In this document: positions 1 through 8,206 of the stretch, piece after piece
Numbering within the stretch: the first letter of the stretch is position 1
Layout: each line of letters opens with the position of its first letter
NCBI RefSeq assembly: GCF_044891285.1
Contig: NZ_JAUIYO010000003.1
Coordinates: 1-64,000, forward strand
Length of the DNA stretch: 64,000 bases
Reading direction: 5' to 3'
Source: Pseudobacillus lumedeiriae
GTDB lineage: Bacteria > Bacillota > Bacilli > Bacillales > Domibacillaceae
Made by a program: the position numbers and the translations under genes
The notes under the pieces: model-generated
Told to the model about the DNA's origin: nothing
Seen by the model: only the letters and a program-made list of their open reading frames with translations
Databases searched by the model: none

Positions 1-140
1 CCGCTTTCAATCTGCCAGTTCACTAAACTTTTAAATGTTTCAATATCTAAACTTTCATCCTGCTTGAAAGGTGTAATAACCGGTGCAATCGACCCTTTTA
101 ATTTTTCTTTTGCCGCTTGAACTTTTGTCAGTTTTGACAT
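1..140 (-). CDS. DapA/NanA-family aldolase or lyase, N-terminal fragment
   Basis: The minus strand opens an ATG frame at 140 that runs off the left edge, giving about 46 residues. A GGAGAG ribosome site lies a few bases upstream. The segment with SIAPVITPF is the first beta strand of the dihydrodipicolinate synthase/N-acetylneuraminate lyase TIM-barrel family. The catalytic lysine and substrate residues lie outside the window, so the reaction is unknown. A LysR gene is divergent across 184 bp, which suggests a dedicated catabolic aldolase rather than housekeeping dapA, but this is inference. Confidence 0.75.
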   Translation of the reverse strand, partial: MSKLTKVQAAKEKLKGSIAPVITPFKQDESLDIETFKSLVNWQIES

Positions 141-258
141 GTCTCATTCTCTCCTTTTTTACAATCGGTTTGGATCTTCGTTTAATGGAATAATGAATTT
201 CCAAATATTTTTAAAAATTGGTGGAATCGTTTACATAAATAACTTATCATATTAGTTA

Positions 259-275
259 AAATATTATAAATATTT
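259..275. promoter_or_regulatory. AT-rich inverted repeat, possible LysR site
   Basis: A perfect 7-bp inverted repeat (AAATATT, 3-bp spacer, AATATTT) sits in the divergent region between the aldolase-like gene and the LysR gene, about 50 bp before the LysR start. Its form resembles the T-N11-A boxes bound by LysR regulators. The region is AT-rich, so chance is a real alternative. Confidence 0.3.
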
Positions 276-324
276 AAAATGTTAGTTATCTATATGAAAA
301 AAGTATACAAGGAGGACGCTATAC

Positions 325-1212
325 TTGGACATTCGGCAAATCCGCTACTTTGTTACGATCGCAGAAGAAGGTCAAATTACGAAAGCTGCTAAAAAGCTGC
401 ACATGGCCCAGCCGCCGCTCAGTCAGCAGTTAAAGATATTAGAAGGGGAACTTGGTGTTTTATTGTTAGAACGTAAAGGAAGAAGCCTTGAATTGACCGA
501 GGCAGGGAGAGTCCTATATAAAAAAGCAAAATATTTGCTCGCGCAAATGGATGAAACGGTGACTGAAGTGAAAGAAGTCGGCGACGGATTAAAAGGTGTT
601 TTATCGATTGGTTCTGTCAAAACATGCTTCTCCTATATCCCGGATCGTTTTCGCCATTTTAGGGAGAACTATCCCCAAGTAACATTTCGTTTAAAGGAAG
701 GCGACTCTTCTTTAATGGCACAGTATGTGAGAAGCCGTGAAGTGGAACTTGCCATCGTCCGTCTTCCTCTAGACATGGAAGAATTCTCTTACCTTCCACT
801 GCCAACAGATCCATTTGTCGTCATCATGCCCGGTGACTGGGAGAGCAAACCCATTATATCCATCAATGAACTCGACGGCATGCCGCTTATGCTGCTTCAT
901 CGTGTGAGCGGCGTCGGCCTTTATGAGCTTGTTGTCAATGAATGCAAAAAACATGGATTCCAGCCAGATGTTATTTGTGAATGCCCCGATGCGTCCATGC
1001 TGCTGTCACTTGTCCGCACAGGACTCGGAGCGGCCTTGCTGCCAAAATCAACCTTGCTCTCTTTTCCAACAGATGACTTAAAAATTGTTGAAATCCAAGA
1101 CCACGTCATCCATTCGGAATCTGCGGTCATTTGGCTAAAAGACCGCTATCTATCAAAAAAAGCAGAGCGATTCCTTGAAACATTTCAGTCAGCCCAATCT
1201 GCCACAAACTGA
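325..1212 (+). CDS. LysR-family transcriptional regulator
   Basis: This is a 295-residue LysR regulator. Residues 1-60 form the winged helix-turn-helix, with the typical MDIRQIRYFVTIAEEGQITKAA opening cut here to its first residues MDIRQIRYF, followed by the AAKKLHMAQPPLSQQLK recognition region. The remainder is the periplasmic-binding-protein-like effector domain. The start is a TTG placed 8 bases after GGAGGA (311-316). It is divergent from the DapA-family gene, which is its likeliest target. It is convergent with the BCCT gene and shares a terminator with it, so it is less likely to control the carnitine operon. Confidence 0.9.
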   Translation: MDIRQIRYFVTIAEEGQITKAAKKLHMAQPPLSQQLKILEGELGVLLLERKGRSLELTEAGRVLYKKAKYLLAQMDETVTEVKEVGDGLKGVLSIGSVKTCFSYIPDRFRHFRENYPQVTFRLKEGDSSLMAQYVRSREVELAIVRLPLDMEEFSYLPLPTDPFVVIMPGDWESKPIISINELDGMPLMLLHRVSGVGLYELVVNECKKHGFQPDVICECPDASMLLSLVRTGLGAALLPKSTLLSFPTDDLKIVEIQDHVIHSESAVIWLKDRYLSKKAERFLETFQSAQSATN

Positions 1213-1248
1213 AAGAAAGTGAGACCGCCGGGGCGGTCTCACTTTCTT
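1213..1248. terminator. bidirectional terminator between lysR and BCCT gene
   Basis: A perfect 17-bp stem (arms 1213-1229 and 1232-1248) with a GC-rich top and A/T-rich base lies between the convergent LysR and BCCT genes. It overlaps the BCCT stop codon. Confidence 0.85.
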
Positions 1249-2791
1249 ATAATGCTTTTTTTTCAGATACTATTAGTCGTTCTTGCTTTTCTTTATTTTT
1301 TTTTACGGATATATGAAGCAGTTCCGCTTTCAGCCCTTTATAGGTTGAGTAACACATGATCAGCATTAAAACGGCGAGTGGGACAGCTGTAGCCACAAGT
1401 GCCGATTGAAGACCTTGTAAACCACCTGTCATAATTAACACGACCGAGATAGCAGCAATAACGATTCCCCAAATAATCTTTGTCCGGTGAGCCGGATTGG
1501 GGTTTCCATTTTCACTAATCATCCCTAATACAAAAACAGCTGAGTTTGCTGATGTAATAAAGAAAACAAGCACAAGCACCATTGCCAATATACTTAGAAA
1601 CGAACTCATTGGCAAATAATTAAAAAATTGAAATAAGGCAGATGTTACATCGGTTGATACGGCGGTAGCAAGTGCCTTTTCCCCCATGTTTTGAATAAGA
1701 TGGATGGCTGATCCTCCCATTACTGCAAACCAGAAGAAAGAACCAAGTACAGGAATAAAGACAGCTCCCATCATAAATTCTTTAATTGTTCTGCCTTTAG
1801 AAATTCTGGCAACAAAGCTGCCGACAAGCGGGGCCCAAGCAATCCACCAGCCGAAATAAAACAACGTCCAGCTGGCAATCCAGGAACCATCGCTATAAGG
1901 CTCAGTTCGGAATGACATACCGATAAAGTTTTGAACATAATCGCCAATCCCCTGGAAAAAAATTTTAAAAATTGCTTGTGTCGGTCCGAGAAAAAGTACA
2001 AACCCTAACAAAGCAAAAGCTAGCAGCATGTTAAGATTGGATAAATGTTTCATTGCCCCCTGTAATCCTGAAACAGTAGACGCTACATAAATAACTGTCA
2101 CAATAACAATGATGATTGCCTGAATATTAATATTCACCGGCAGCCCCCACAGAAAATTTATGCCGCTGTTTACTTGCAGCGTACCAAATCCCAGTGAAGT
2201 AGCTATTCCAATAACAATGGAAAGAATGACCACTACATCAATCATCTTGCCGATAGGACCTCTGATTTTATCTCCAATCAAAGGATAAAAGACAGAGCTC
2301 AATGAGGACGGAAGTTTTTTTCTAAACTGAAAGAAAGCTAAGGAAACTCCTACGAGCGCATAACAGGCCCAAGCGGATACGCCCCAGTGCAAGTAAACGA
2401 ATTGCATAGCGAGCTTCGCCGATTCCTCGGAAGAGCCTTTGCCAAATGGAGGGTCAATATAATAGGAGACAGGTTCTGCTACACCCCAGAATACGAGGCT
2501 AATGCCGATGGAAGCACTGAAAAGCATGCCAATCCAGGTGGCCGTTTTATACTCGGGCCGATCGGCATCATCGCCTAAACGGATGTGACCAAATTTCGAC
2601 AGCCCGATATACATACAAAAAGCAAAGAAAATAAACACGCTTCCAAGAATAAACCACCCTAAATTGTTGTAGATAAAACCAAGTGACGAATTGGAAAATT
2701 TCTCCAATTGTTTCGGTGCAAATACACCAAAGCTGATTAATAATAAGCTGACCGCCAAAGAGGTATAGAACACAGCTTTCTTGCTATTCAC
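1247..2791 (-). CDS. BCCT-family transporter (probable carnitine/betaine uptake)
   Basis: This 514-residue, 12-helix secondary transporter belongs to the betaine/choline/carnitine family. The family hallmark is visible in the helix with WTLFYFGWWIAWAPLVGSF, and LGDDADRPEY near residue 75 is also typical. A GTG start at 2791 follows AAAGGAGTG. It is the last gene of the operon that begins with the ferredoxin reductase, 153 bp after the D-malate dehydrogenase gene. Context points to carnitine import, but BCCT substrate preference cannot be read from sequence alone. There is no long C-terminal osmosensory extension, which fits a catabolic importer. Confidence 0.9.
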   Translation of the reverse strand: MNSKKAVFYTSLAVSLLLISFGVFAPKQLEKFSNSSLGFIYNNLGWFILGSVFIFFAFCMYIGLSKFGHIRLGDDADRPEYKTATWIGMLFSASIGISLVFWGVAEPVSYYIDPPFGKGSSEESAKLAMQFVYLHWGVSAWACYALVGVSLAFFQFRKKLPSSLSSVFYPLIGDKIRGPIGKMIDVVVILSIVIGIATSLGFGTLQVNSGINFLWGLPVNINIQAIIIVIVTVIYVASTVSGLQGAMKHLSNLNMLLAFALLGFVLFLGPTQAIFKIFFQGIGDYVQNFIGMSFRTEPYSDGSWIASWTLFYFGWWIAWAPLVGSFVARISKGRTIKEFMMGAVFIPVLGSFFWFAVMGGSAIHLIQNMGEKALATAVSTDVTSALFQFFNYLPMSSFLSILAMVLVLVFFITSANSAVFVLGMISENGNPNPAHRTKIIWGIVIAAISVVLIMTGGLQGLQSALVATAVPLAVLMLIMCYSTYKGLKAELLHISVKKNKEKQERLIVSEKKAL

Positions 2792-2944
2792 CTAACCACT
2801 CCTTTAAATTTTTCCAAATAGATAGCCTGATGAAAACGTTTTCTAAAATCAAAATGAAGAAAATATTTCGAGGTTTCAAAAAATCCTGTCGGTACCGCAT
2901 AAAGAAACTTTTTCCCATACGATACCGACTTATTCATTTTAAAA

Positions 2945-4024
2945 TCATTTGGCCGGAACTAATGAAGCAATAATATCTGTTACCCGGTCTCCTACTTCCG
3001 AAGTAGATGCCCTTCCATTCATGTCAGGCGTCAACACTTCATTTTCTAAAAGAAGCTGTTCCATCGCATCAAGAACGATTTTTCCATACTCTTCATAGCC
3101 AAAAAAGTCAAGCATCTGACTTGCAGACCAAATCGATGCAAGCGGGTTGCCAATCCCTCTTCCCGCGATATCTGGAGCTGACCCATGTATCGGTTCAAAC
3201 ATGGACGGATATTTTCTTTCTGGATTGATATTAGCACCTGCAGCAAGTCCAATACCTCCGGCAAGAGCGGCGCCTAAATCGGTTAAGATATCGCCAAATA
3301 AGTTGGATGTAACCACCACTTCAAAACGCTTCGGATCTTTAATCATTAGCATTGCCGCTGCATCTACAAGATAGGATGCCGTTTCTACTTCTGGATATTC
3401 TGCGCTTACTTCATCAAAGATTTGATCCCAGAATACCATTGAATAATTCAACGCATTCGCTTTAGAAATACTTGTCAATGATCGTCCTTCTTTTTTCGCC
3501 GTTTCAAATGCGTAACGGATAATGCGCTCTGTGCCTTTTCTCGAGAATACGCTGTTTTGCAGGACGACTTCGTGCTCCTGTCCTTTAAACAGCCAGTCGC
3601 CGGCACCTGAATATTCCCCTTCACTATTTTCACGAATGAACAGCATGTCAATATCTTCACGTTTGACATCCACAAGCGGCAAGTGCGCCCCTTTTAATAA
3701 AGTGACCGGCCGAATGTTCACATACTGATCAAAGCTTTTGCGGATTTTCAATAGTAAATCCCATAGTGAAATATGATCGGGAACACCGGGAAATCCAACA
3801 GCCCCTAAATAAATGGCATCAAATTCTTTCAGCTGTTCAATTCCATCGTCATCCATCATTTTTCCATTCTTTGTGTAAAATTCGCACCCCCACGGAAAAT
3901 AAGTAAAATCAAATTGGAAGCCTGAATCAAGTTCAGCTACTTTATTCAATACTTTAATTCCTTCATTAATGACTTCAGGACCAATACCGTCTCCGGCAAT
4001 GACTGCTATTTTAAATGTTTTCAC
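2945..4024 (-). CDS. D-malate/tartrate dehydrogenase (decarboxylating, DmlA/YcsA type)
   Basis: A 359-residue member of the isopropylmalate/isocitrate/tartrate dehydrogenase family. The N-terminal IAVIAGDGIGPEV motif, the middle metal-binding region with NLFGDILTDLGAAL, and the C-terminal FEPIHGSAPDIAG loop are intact. These enzymes oxidise and decarboxylate a 2-hydroxyacid with NAD and a divalent metal, here probably D-malate to pyruvate. A GTG start at 4024 is preferred because GGGAG lies 8 bases upstream and it leaves a 19-bp gap; an in-frame ATG at 4063 would overlap the preceding gene. It follows an aldehyde dehydrogenase and a Rieske oxygenase, matching the order of steps in carnitine breakdown. 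Confidence 0.87.
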   Translation of the reverse strand: MKTFKIAVIAGDGIGPEVINEGIKVLNKVAELDSGFQFDFTYFPWGCEFYTKNGKMMDDDGIEQLKEFDAIYLGAVGFPGVPDHISLWDLLLKIRKSFDQYVNIRPVTLLKGAHLPLVDVKREDIDMLFIRENSEGEYSGAGDWLFKGQEHEVVLQNSVFSRKGTERIIRYAFETAKKEGRSLTSISKANALNYSMVFWDQIFDEVSAEYPEVETASYLVDAAAMLMIKDPKRFEVVVTSNLFGDILTDLGAALAGGIGLAAGANINPERKYPSMFEPIHGSAPDIAGRGIGNPLASIWSASQMLDFFGYEEYGKIVLDAMEQLLLENEVLTPDMNGRASTSEVGDRVTDIIASLVPAK

Positions 4025-4043
4025 GGTAATCTCCCTCGTTTTT

Positions 4044-5495
4044 TCAGCTTTGGTTCCAAACAACTAATTTCATTTCCGTCATTTCTTCCACTGCATATTT
4101 AATGCCTTCTCGTCCTGTTCCACTTTCTTTGACTCCGCCATATGGCATTTGATCAACGCGGTATGTCGGCACGTCATTGATTATGACCCCGCCTACATGC
4201 AGCTCCTGTGAAGCGTACAGAGCATTCTTAATATTATTTGTATAAATCCCTGCCTGCAATCCGTAGCGAGAATCATTTACCAATTCAACCGCCTCTTTAA
4301 TACCGCTTATTTTATTAATGATGACAACGGGAGCGAATGCTTCCTGACATGACACTTTCAATCTGCGGTCAGCACCTGTAACAATAGTCGGCTCTAAAAT
4401 ACCATTTTGCAGCTTGCCTCCTGCCTCTATCTTGGCATTGCTCTCCTTCGTCTCTTCAATCCAGCCCAATACACGCTCTGCCTCCCCTTTGTTAATCAAT
4501 GCGGAAATGTACGTGTCCGGATCAAGCGGATCGCCGACTTTTAGCTTCTTCGCTGCTTCCGTAAATTTCTCAACGAACTCGTTGTATACCTCTTCATGGG
4601 CATATACCCGCTGAAGAGAAATACATACTTGTCCCTGATTTGAGAAAGCTCCCATGATGCAGCGTTCAATGATTTCATCAATTTTAACATCTTTGTCAAT
4701 AATAAGTGCCGAGTTAGAGCCAAGCTCAAGCGTTGTCTTTTTTAATCCCGCTTTACTTCTGATGCCAATGCCAACGCTTGGACTTCCTGTGAACGTCACC
4801 ATGCTTACGCGGTCGTCCGCTACGATGGCTTCTCCGACCATTCCTCCTGGCCCCGTCACGACATTCAGCACGCCTGCTGGAAGACCTGCCTCTTCAAATA
4901 CTTCTGCAATAAAGAGAGCGGACAGCGGTGTTTGTGATGCCGGTTTTAACACGATTGTATTACCTGCTGCGATGGTCGGCCCGACTTTATGCGCAACAAG
5001 ATTCAGCGGAAAGTTAAACGGTGTGATCGCCCCGATGACACCAATCGGCTCTCTTACCGTATAGCCGATGCGGCCGACGCCGCCTGCCGCCGCATCAAAA
5101 GGAATCGTTTCTCCATGAATTCTTTTGGCTTCTTCAGCAGAGAACTTGTACGTTTCGATTGTTCTCGCCACTTCTGCCTTGGCAAACACAATCGGTTTGG
5201 CAGACTCCCGAGAGATGATTTCAGCTGCTTCATCTGCTCTTTCTTTTAAAATGGCAACGACTTTTTCCAGAATTTCTGCCCGCTTGTAAGCCGGCATTTT
5301 GCCGATGACTTCGCGCGCATTGTAAGCAGCTGTGATGGCCTGCTTTGTCAATTCCTCGTCTGCCATCGCAATTTGTGCAATTTCTTCTCCGGAATAAGGA
5401 GAGTAAAGCGGAGCGTACGTTGGTGCTTCTATTTTTTCACCATTGATCAAAAGAAACTGTTTCGCCGATTTTACTTCTTTCACTAATTTACTCAT
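4044..5495 (-). CDS. NAD(P)-dependent aldehyde dehydrogenase (probable malic semialdehyde dehydrogenase)
   Basis: A 483-residue aldehyde dehydrogenase with all catalytic residues visible: N161 in TPFNFP, the general base E257 in LELGSN, and the nucleophile C291 in FSNQGQVC. The start is the ATG at 5495, behind GGAGG and overlapping the upstream Rieske gene by 8 bp, so translation is probably coupled. An in-frame ATG 102 bp further upstream lies inside the Rieske gene and is rejected. CntA-type oxygenases release trimethylamine and malic semialdehyde, so oxidation of the latter to malate is the inferred role. Relatives also act on lactaldehyde or glyceraldehyde-3-phosphate. Confidence 0.87.
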   Translation of the reverse strand: MSKLVKEVKSAKQFLLINGEKIEAPTYAPLYSPYSGEEIAQIAMADEELTKQAITAAYNAREVIGKMPAYKRAEILEKVVAILKERADEAAEIISRESAKPIVFAKAEVARTIETYKFSAEEAKRIHGETIPFDAAAGGVGRIGYTVREPIGVIGAITPFNFPLNLVAHKVGPTIAAGNTIVLKPASQTPLSALFIAEVFEEAGLPAGVLNVVTGPGGMVGEAIVADDRVSMVTFTGSPSVGIGIRSKAGLKKTTLELGSNSALIIDKDVKIDEIIERCIMGAFSNQGQVCISLQRVYAHEEVYNEFVEKFTEAAKKLKVGDPLDPDTYISALINKGEAERVLGWIEETKESNAKIEAGGKLQNGILEPTIVTGADRRLKVSCQEAFAPVVIINKISGIKEAVELVNDSRYGLQAGIYTNNIKNALYASQELHVGGVIINDVPTYRVDQMPYGGVKESGTGREGIKYAVEEMTEMKLVVWNQS

Positions 5496-6570
5496 TGAGG
5501 GCCTCCAATACCATTTCATGAAATTGAACAATTGCTTTTTCTGAAGAAGAATATCTGCCTTTATTAAACGCTCGGGAACGGAAACCAATTTGTTCAAGCT
5601 CGACTAATTCCACATCTTCTTGGCGGACTTGTTCAGCAAATGTAACTAAGTCCTTTTCTTCCTGAGTCAGGTTTTCATCACGGAAATAATAAGTGTAAAC
5701 AGCCAGCGTATTTTCGTGGTCAATCGGCAGCATTTGAATCGTTGCCATATTGCCAGGCCCCGGATAAATAGTTACCATCAAATTCGGCCATAGCCAGTAG
5801 AATGAACCGCCCGGCATTTCCGACTCGCTTAGGTCAACTGCCCCATAGTTTTTGTCAGGCTTTACGATTGACCCTTGGTAAGAGTAATTTTCACATGTAA
5901 TAATCTGATAATCATTCATGTCGAGCGTCGCAACAAAACTTGGATGAGCGACATGGCAGTGGTCACATTCTAAATAGTTGTCAATAAACGCTTTCCAATT
6001 CGCTTTAATGATCCGTGTTTTTTGGCTTGTTCTTTTTAACTCGCTTAAAAATGGGAACTTGCTTAACTTTTCGAAAAAATCACCGTAAGATTCTTTAAGC
6101 GGCTTTGCATGATCATCCAAGTTGACAAAGATTAAAGACTCCATAATTTCCATGCGGACGGATCGCAAACAAGCGTCCTGCACACAAGCTGCATCTTCTC
6201 CTCTGAAGTTCGGCGCTTTGTTTAATTTTCCGTCTAATTTGAATGTCCAGCCGTGATAGCCGCACTGAAGGATTTTTTTCTTTCCTGATTCACTTCGTTC
6301 AAGCTTCGTCGCACGGTGCGGACAGACGTTATAGAATGCACGGATTACCTCATCTTGACCGCGAGTGACGATAATCGGTTCTTTAGCGACTTCAGTCGTA
6401 AAGAAAGCTCCCGGCTGTTCTAGCTGACTAACATGACCCACAAGCTGCCAGGATTTTGCGAAAACAAGATCCATTTCCTTATCTAATACTTTTGGATCTG
6501 TGTACATATCGTATGTCATCGTTCTTTCAAATGTCCGAGTTGTCGCATTTTCTACTTTGTTATAAGCCAT
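5488..6570 (-). CDS. Rieske non-haem iron oxygenase, carnitine monooxygenase (CntA)-like
   Basis: A 360-residue oxygenase alpha subunit. The Rieske [2Fe-2S] ligands are C83, H85, C103 and H106. The mononuclear iron site shows H204 and H209 with D319 as the likely third ligand. The bridging residue is glutamate E201 in NYLECDHC, not the aspartate of ring-hydroxylating dioxygenases; glutamate is characteristic of enzymes that attack quaternary ammonium compounds (CntA, choline and betaine oxygenases). With a BCCT importer, a semialdehyde dehydrogenase and a D-malate dehydrogenase in the operon, L-carnitine cleavage to trimethylamine and malic semialdehyde is the best guess. Glycine betaine or another quaternary amine remains possible. 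Confidence 0.85.
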   Translation of the reverse strand: MAYNKVENATTRTFERTMTYDMYTDPKVLDKEMDLVFAKSWQLVGHVSQLEQPGAFFTTEVAKEPIIVTRGQDEVIRAFYNVCPHRATKLERSESGKKKILQCGYHGWTFKLDGKLNKAPNFRGEDAACVQDACLRSVRMEIMESLIFVNLDDHAKPLKESYGDFFEKLSKFPFLSELKRTSQKTRIIKANWKAFIDNYLECDHCHVAHPSFVATLDMNDYQIITCENYSYQGSIVKPDKNYGAVDLSESEMPGGSFYWLWPNLMVTIYPGPGNMATIQMLPIDHENTLAVYTYYFRDENLTQEEKDLVTFAEQVRQEDVELVELEQIGFRSRAFNKGRYSSSEKAIVQFHEMVLEALNE

Positions 6571-6676
6571 TTTTCATTCTCCTTCGTAAAAAAAATGATG
6601 ATAAAGTCATAGTGATATAGCTGAATGAATTACTTCATTGTTGGTATTACTAGTTTTAAAGGGATTGCTGTTAAAG

Positions 6677-6919
6677 CTACACCGTCTTTTGGCATATAAA
6701 GGGCTGATGCGCTGTCTTAATGGATTCTGTCGGACAGCCATCTAAGGCATCCTCTAAATCCTCTTCAAGATCTTCCGGTACTTCCATAACCCCTTCATTG
6801 TTATCAAGCACCGCAAAGGCAAGCCCTTCATAATCATAGTCAAATAGCTCCGGCGCTGTTGCTCCGCATGCCCCGCAGGCAATACATGTATCCTGGTCAA
6901 CCATTGTGTATTTTGCCAT
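6677..6919 (-). CDS. single-cluster [4Fe-4S] ferredoxin
   Basis: An 80-residue acidic ferredoxin of the Bacillus Fer type. It has a C-x2-C-x2-C run in DTCIACGACGATAPE and a fourth cysteine in DGCPTESIK, which fits one [4Fe-4S] cluster. GGAGG precedes the ATG. It lies 12 bp after the reductase gene and 106 bp before the Rieske gene, so it probably carries electrons from the reductase to the oxygenase. Known CntA systems use a CntB reductase with its own plant-type [2Fe-2S] domain, so this donor is unusual. The extreme C terminus (FICQKTV) carries an extra cysteine. Confidence 0.9.
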   Translation of the reverse strand: MAKYTMVDQDTCIACGACGATAPELFDYDYEGLAFAVLDNNEGVMEVPEDLEEDLEDALDGCPTESIKTAHQPFICQKTV

Positions 6920-6931
6920 TGCGCTGCCTCC

Positions 6932-7939
6932 TTATATTTTTACTTTCTCCCCCATAATGCTCGTGCTGTGAAGCGGCTGCACCTTGGCAGACGGATCAAT
7001 ATACACTTTCGCATTACTGACAGCCGTCGGTGCTTCACCAAAACCACTTGCAATCAGTTTTACTTTTCCTTCGTATGTGCAAATATCTCCAGCAGCGTAA
7101 ATTCCCTCAATATTTGTTTCCATGCGAGAATTAACCGCAATTGAATTCCCTTGAATTTCAAGGCCCCAATCTTTAATCGCTCCCAACGAAGAGACAAATC
7201 CGTAGTTGACTAGCACATCATCGGCTTCGATTTCAAGCGGCTCGCCGCTCTTCGTTTCTGTCACAACTACTTTTTCAATATTTTTCTCACCGACAAGTTC
7301 CACTGGCACATACGGGGTTAAAATTTCTACTTTTGACTGTTTCAACAGCTCTACACTATGCTCATGAGCGCGAAACTTGTCCCTCCGATGAATGAGTGTT
7401 ACTTTTTCTGCAATTGGCTCAAGCATCATAGCCCAGTCAACCGCTGAATCTCCTCCCCCGAATACGACTACTTTCTTGCCAGTGAATTGACTTAGATCTT
7501 GTACAAAATAATGGAGGTTAGCGCTTTCAAATTTCTCCTCACCTTCTATGTTCAGCCTGCGCGGCTGGAAGGCCCCATTTCCAGCTGTAATAATGACGGA
7601 CTTAGAATAATGGGTTTCCTCATTGGTCGTAATGGCGAATGCTCCATCCGTCGTACGTACAATACTTTCTACTGATTGTTCAAGACAGATCGTCGTTTCA
7701 AACTGATTCATCTGCTCAAGTAGTTGATCAATAAGTTCTTGCGCCCGCACTTTTGGAAAGCCGGCAATATCATAAATATATTTTTCAGGATACAAAGCGG
7801 ACAACTGTCCCCCGAGCTGCGGAAGACTTTCAATAATCTTCACTGAAGCCTGTCTCATTCCCGCATAAAAAGCAGTAAACAAACCGACCGGCCCGCCTCC
7901 GATGATAGTAATGTCGAAAATTTCATAATTATTCTCCAT
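6932..7939 (-). CDS. ferredoxin-NADP reductase, YumC/thioredoxin-reductase-like
   Basis: A 335-residue two-domain flavoprotein. The FAD-binding motif GGGPVGLFTAFYAG lies at the N terminus, the NADPH-binding motif VVFGGGDSAVDWA in the middle, and GIYAAGDIC near the C terminus. The redox CxxC of thioredoxin reductase is absent, as in Bacillus YumC. The ATG at 7939 is chosen over the ATG at 7945 because the AAGGGGGA site is about 7 bases before the former but touches the latter. It is the first gene of the operon and lies directly behind the sigma-54 promoter. It should feed NADPH electrons to the ferredoxin. Confidence 0.9.
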   Translation of the reverse strand: MENNYEIFDITIIGGGPVGLFTAFYAGMRQASVKIIESLPQLGGQLSALYPEKYIYDIAGFPKVRAQELIDQLLEQMNQFETTICLEQSVESIVRTTDGAFAITTNEETHYSKSVIITAGNGAFQPRRLNIEGEEKFESANLHYFVQDLSQFTGKKVVVFGGGDSAVDWAMMLEPIAEKVTLIHRRDKFRAHEHSVELLKQSKVEILTPYVPVELVGEKNIEKVVVTETKSGEPLEIEADDVLVNYGFVSSLGAIKDWGLEIQGNSIAVNSRMETNIEGIYAAGDICTYEGKVKLIASGFGEAPTAVSNAKVYIDPSAKVQPLHSTSIMGEKVKI

Positions 7940-8051
7940 ACTCATTCCCCCTTACACAAACATTTTTCAAACGCTTCGGACCTTCGGAACATTTTAAATA
8001 GTCTAATAATTTTTGACAGATAGATTCTTTGCTGTCTGTCGATTTTATATA

Positions 8052-8067
8052 TGCAATTAATGTGCCA
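8052..8067 (-). promoter_or_regulatory. sigma-54 (-24/-12) promoter of the carnitine operon
   Basis: On the minus strand this reads TGGCAC-ATTAA-TTGCA, a perfect match to the sigma-54 consensus TGGCAC-N5-TTGCA with the invariant GG and GC correctly spaced. Transcription would start near 8041, giving a leader of about 100 nt before the reductase gene. A sigma-54 activator gene is divergent on the other side. Confidence 0.92.
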
Positions 8068-8127
8068 TTTTATAAAAACCGCAAAAATATTGGGAAAATA
8101 TTAAAAATTCGTTACAATTCCCCCGAA

Positions 8128-8149
8128 ATTGAGTTATATTTAACTCAAT
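8128..8149. promoter_or_regulatory. palindromic upstream activator site
   Basis: A perfect 9-bp inverted repeat (ATTGAGTTA, 4-bp spacer, TAACTCAAT) lies about 60-80 bp upstream of the sigma-54 -24 element, the usual place for an enhancer bound by the activator encoded at 8207. An AACTCA half-site recurs near 8172-8177. Confidence 0.65.
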
Positions 8150-8206
8150 ATAATGAATAACTAGTCAAAAACAACTCACTTACGTTAGGAAAGAGAGGAT
8201 CATGCG

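Noticed and set aside
325..1212. LysR gene as regulator of the carnitine operon
   Set aside because: It is convergent with that operon and separated by a strong terminator, while it is divergent from the DapA-family gene. The operon has its own sigma-54 activator.
4044..5597. 517-residue version of the aldehyde dehydrogenase
   Set aside because: The extra N-terminal residues are encoded inside the Rieske gene and lack a ribosome site; the ATG at 5495 has GGAGG at good spacing.
8015..8040. GACAG...CTGTC imperfect dyad in the leader of the carnitine operon
   Set aside because: Pairing is short and imperfect and it lies downstream of the predicted transcript start; not enough to call an operator.
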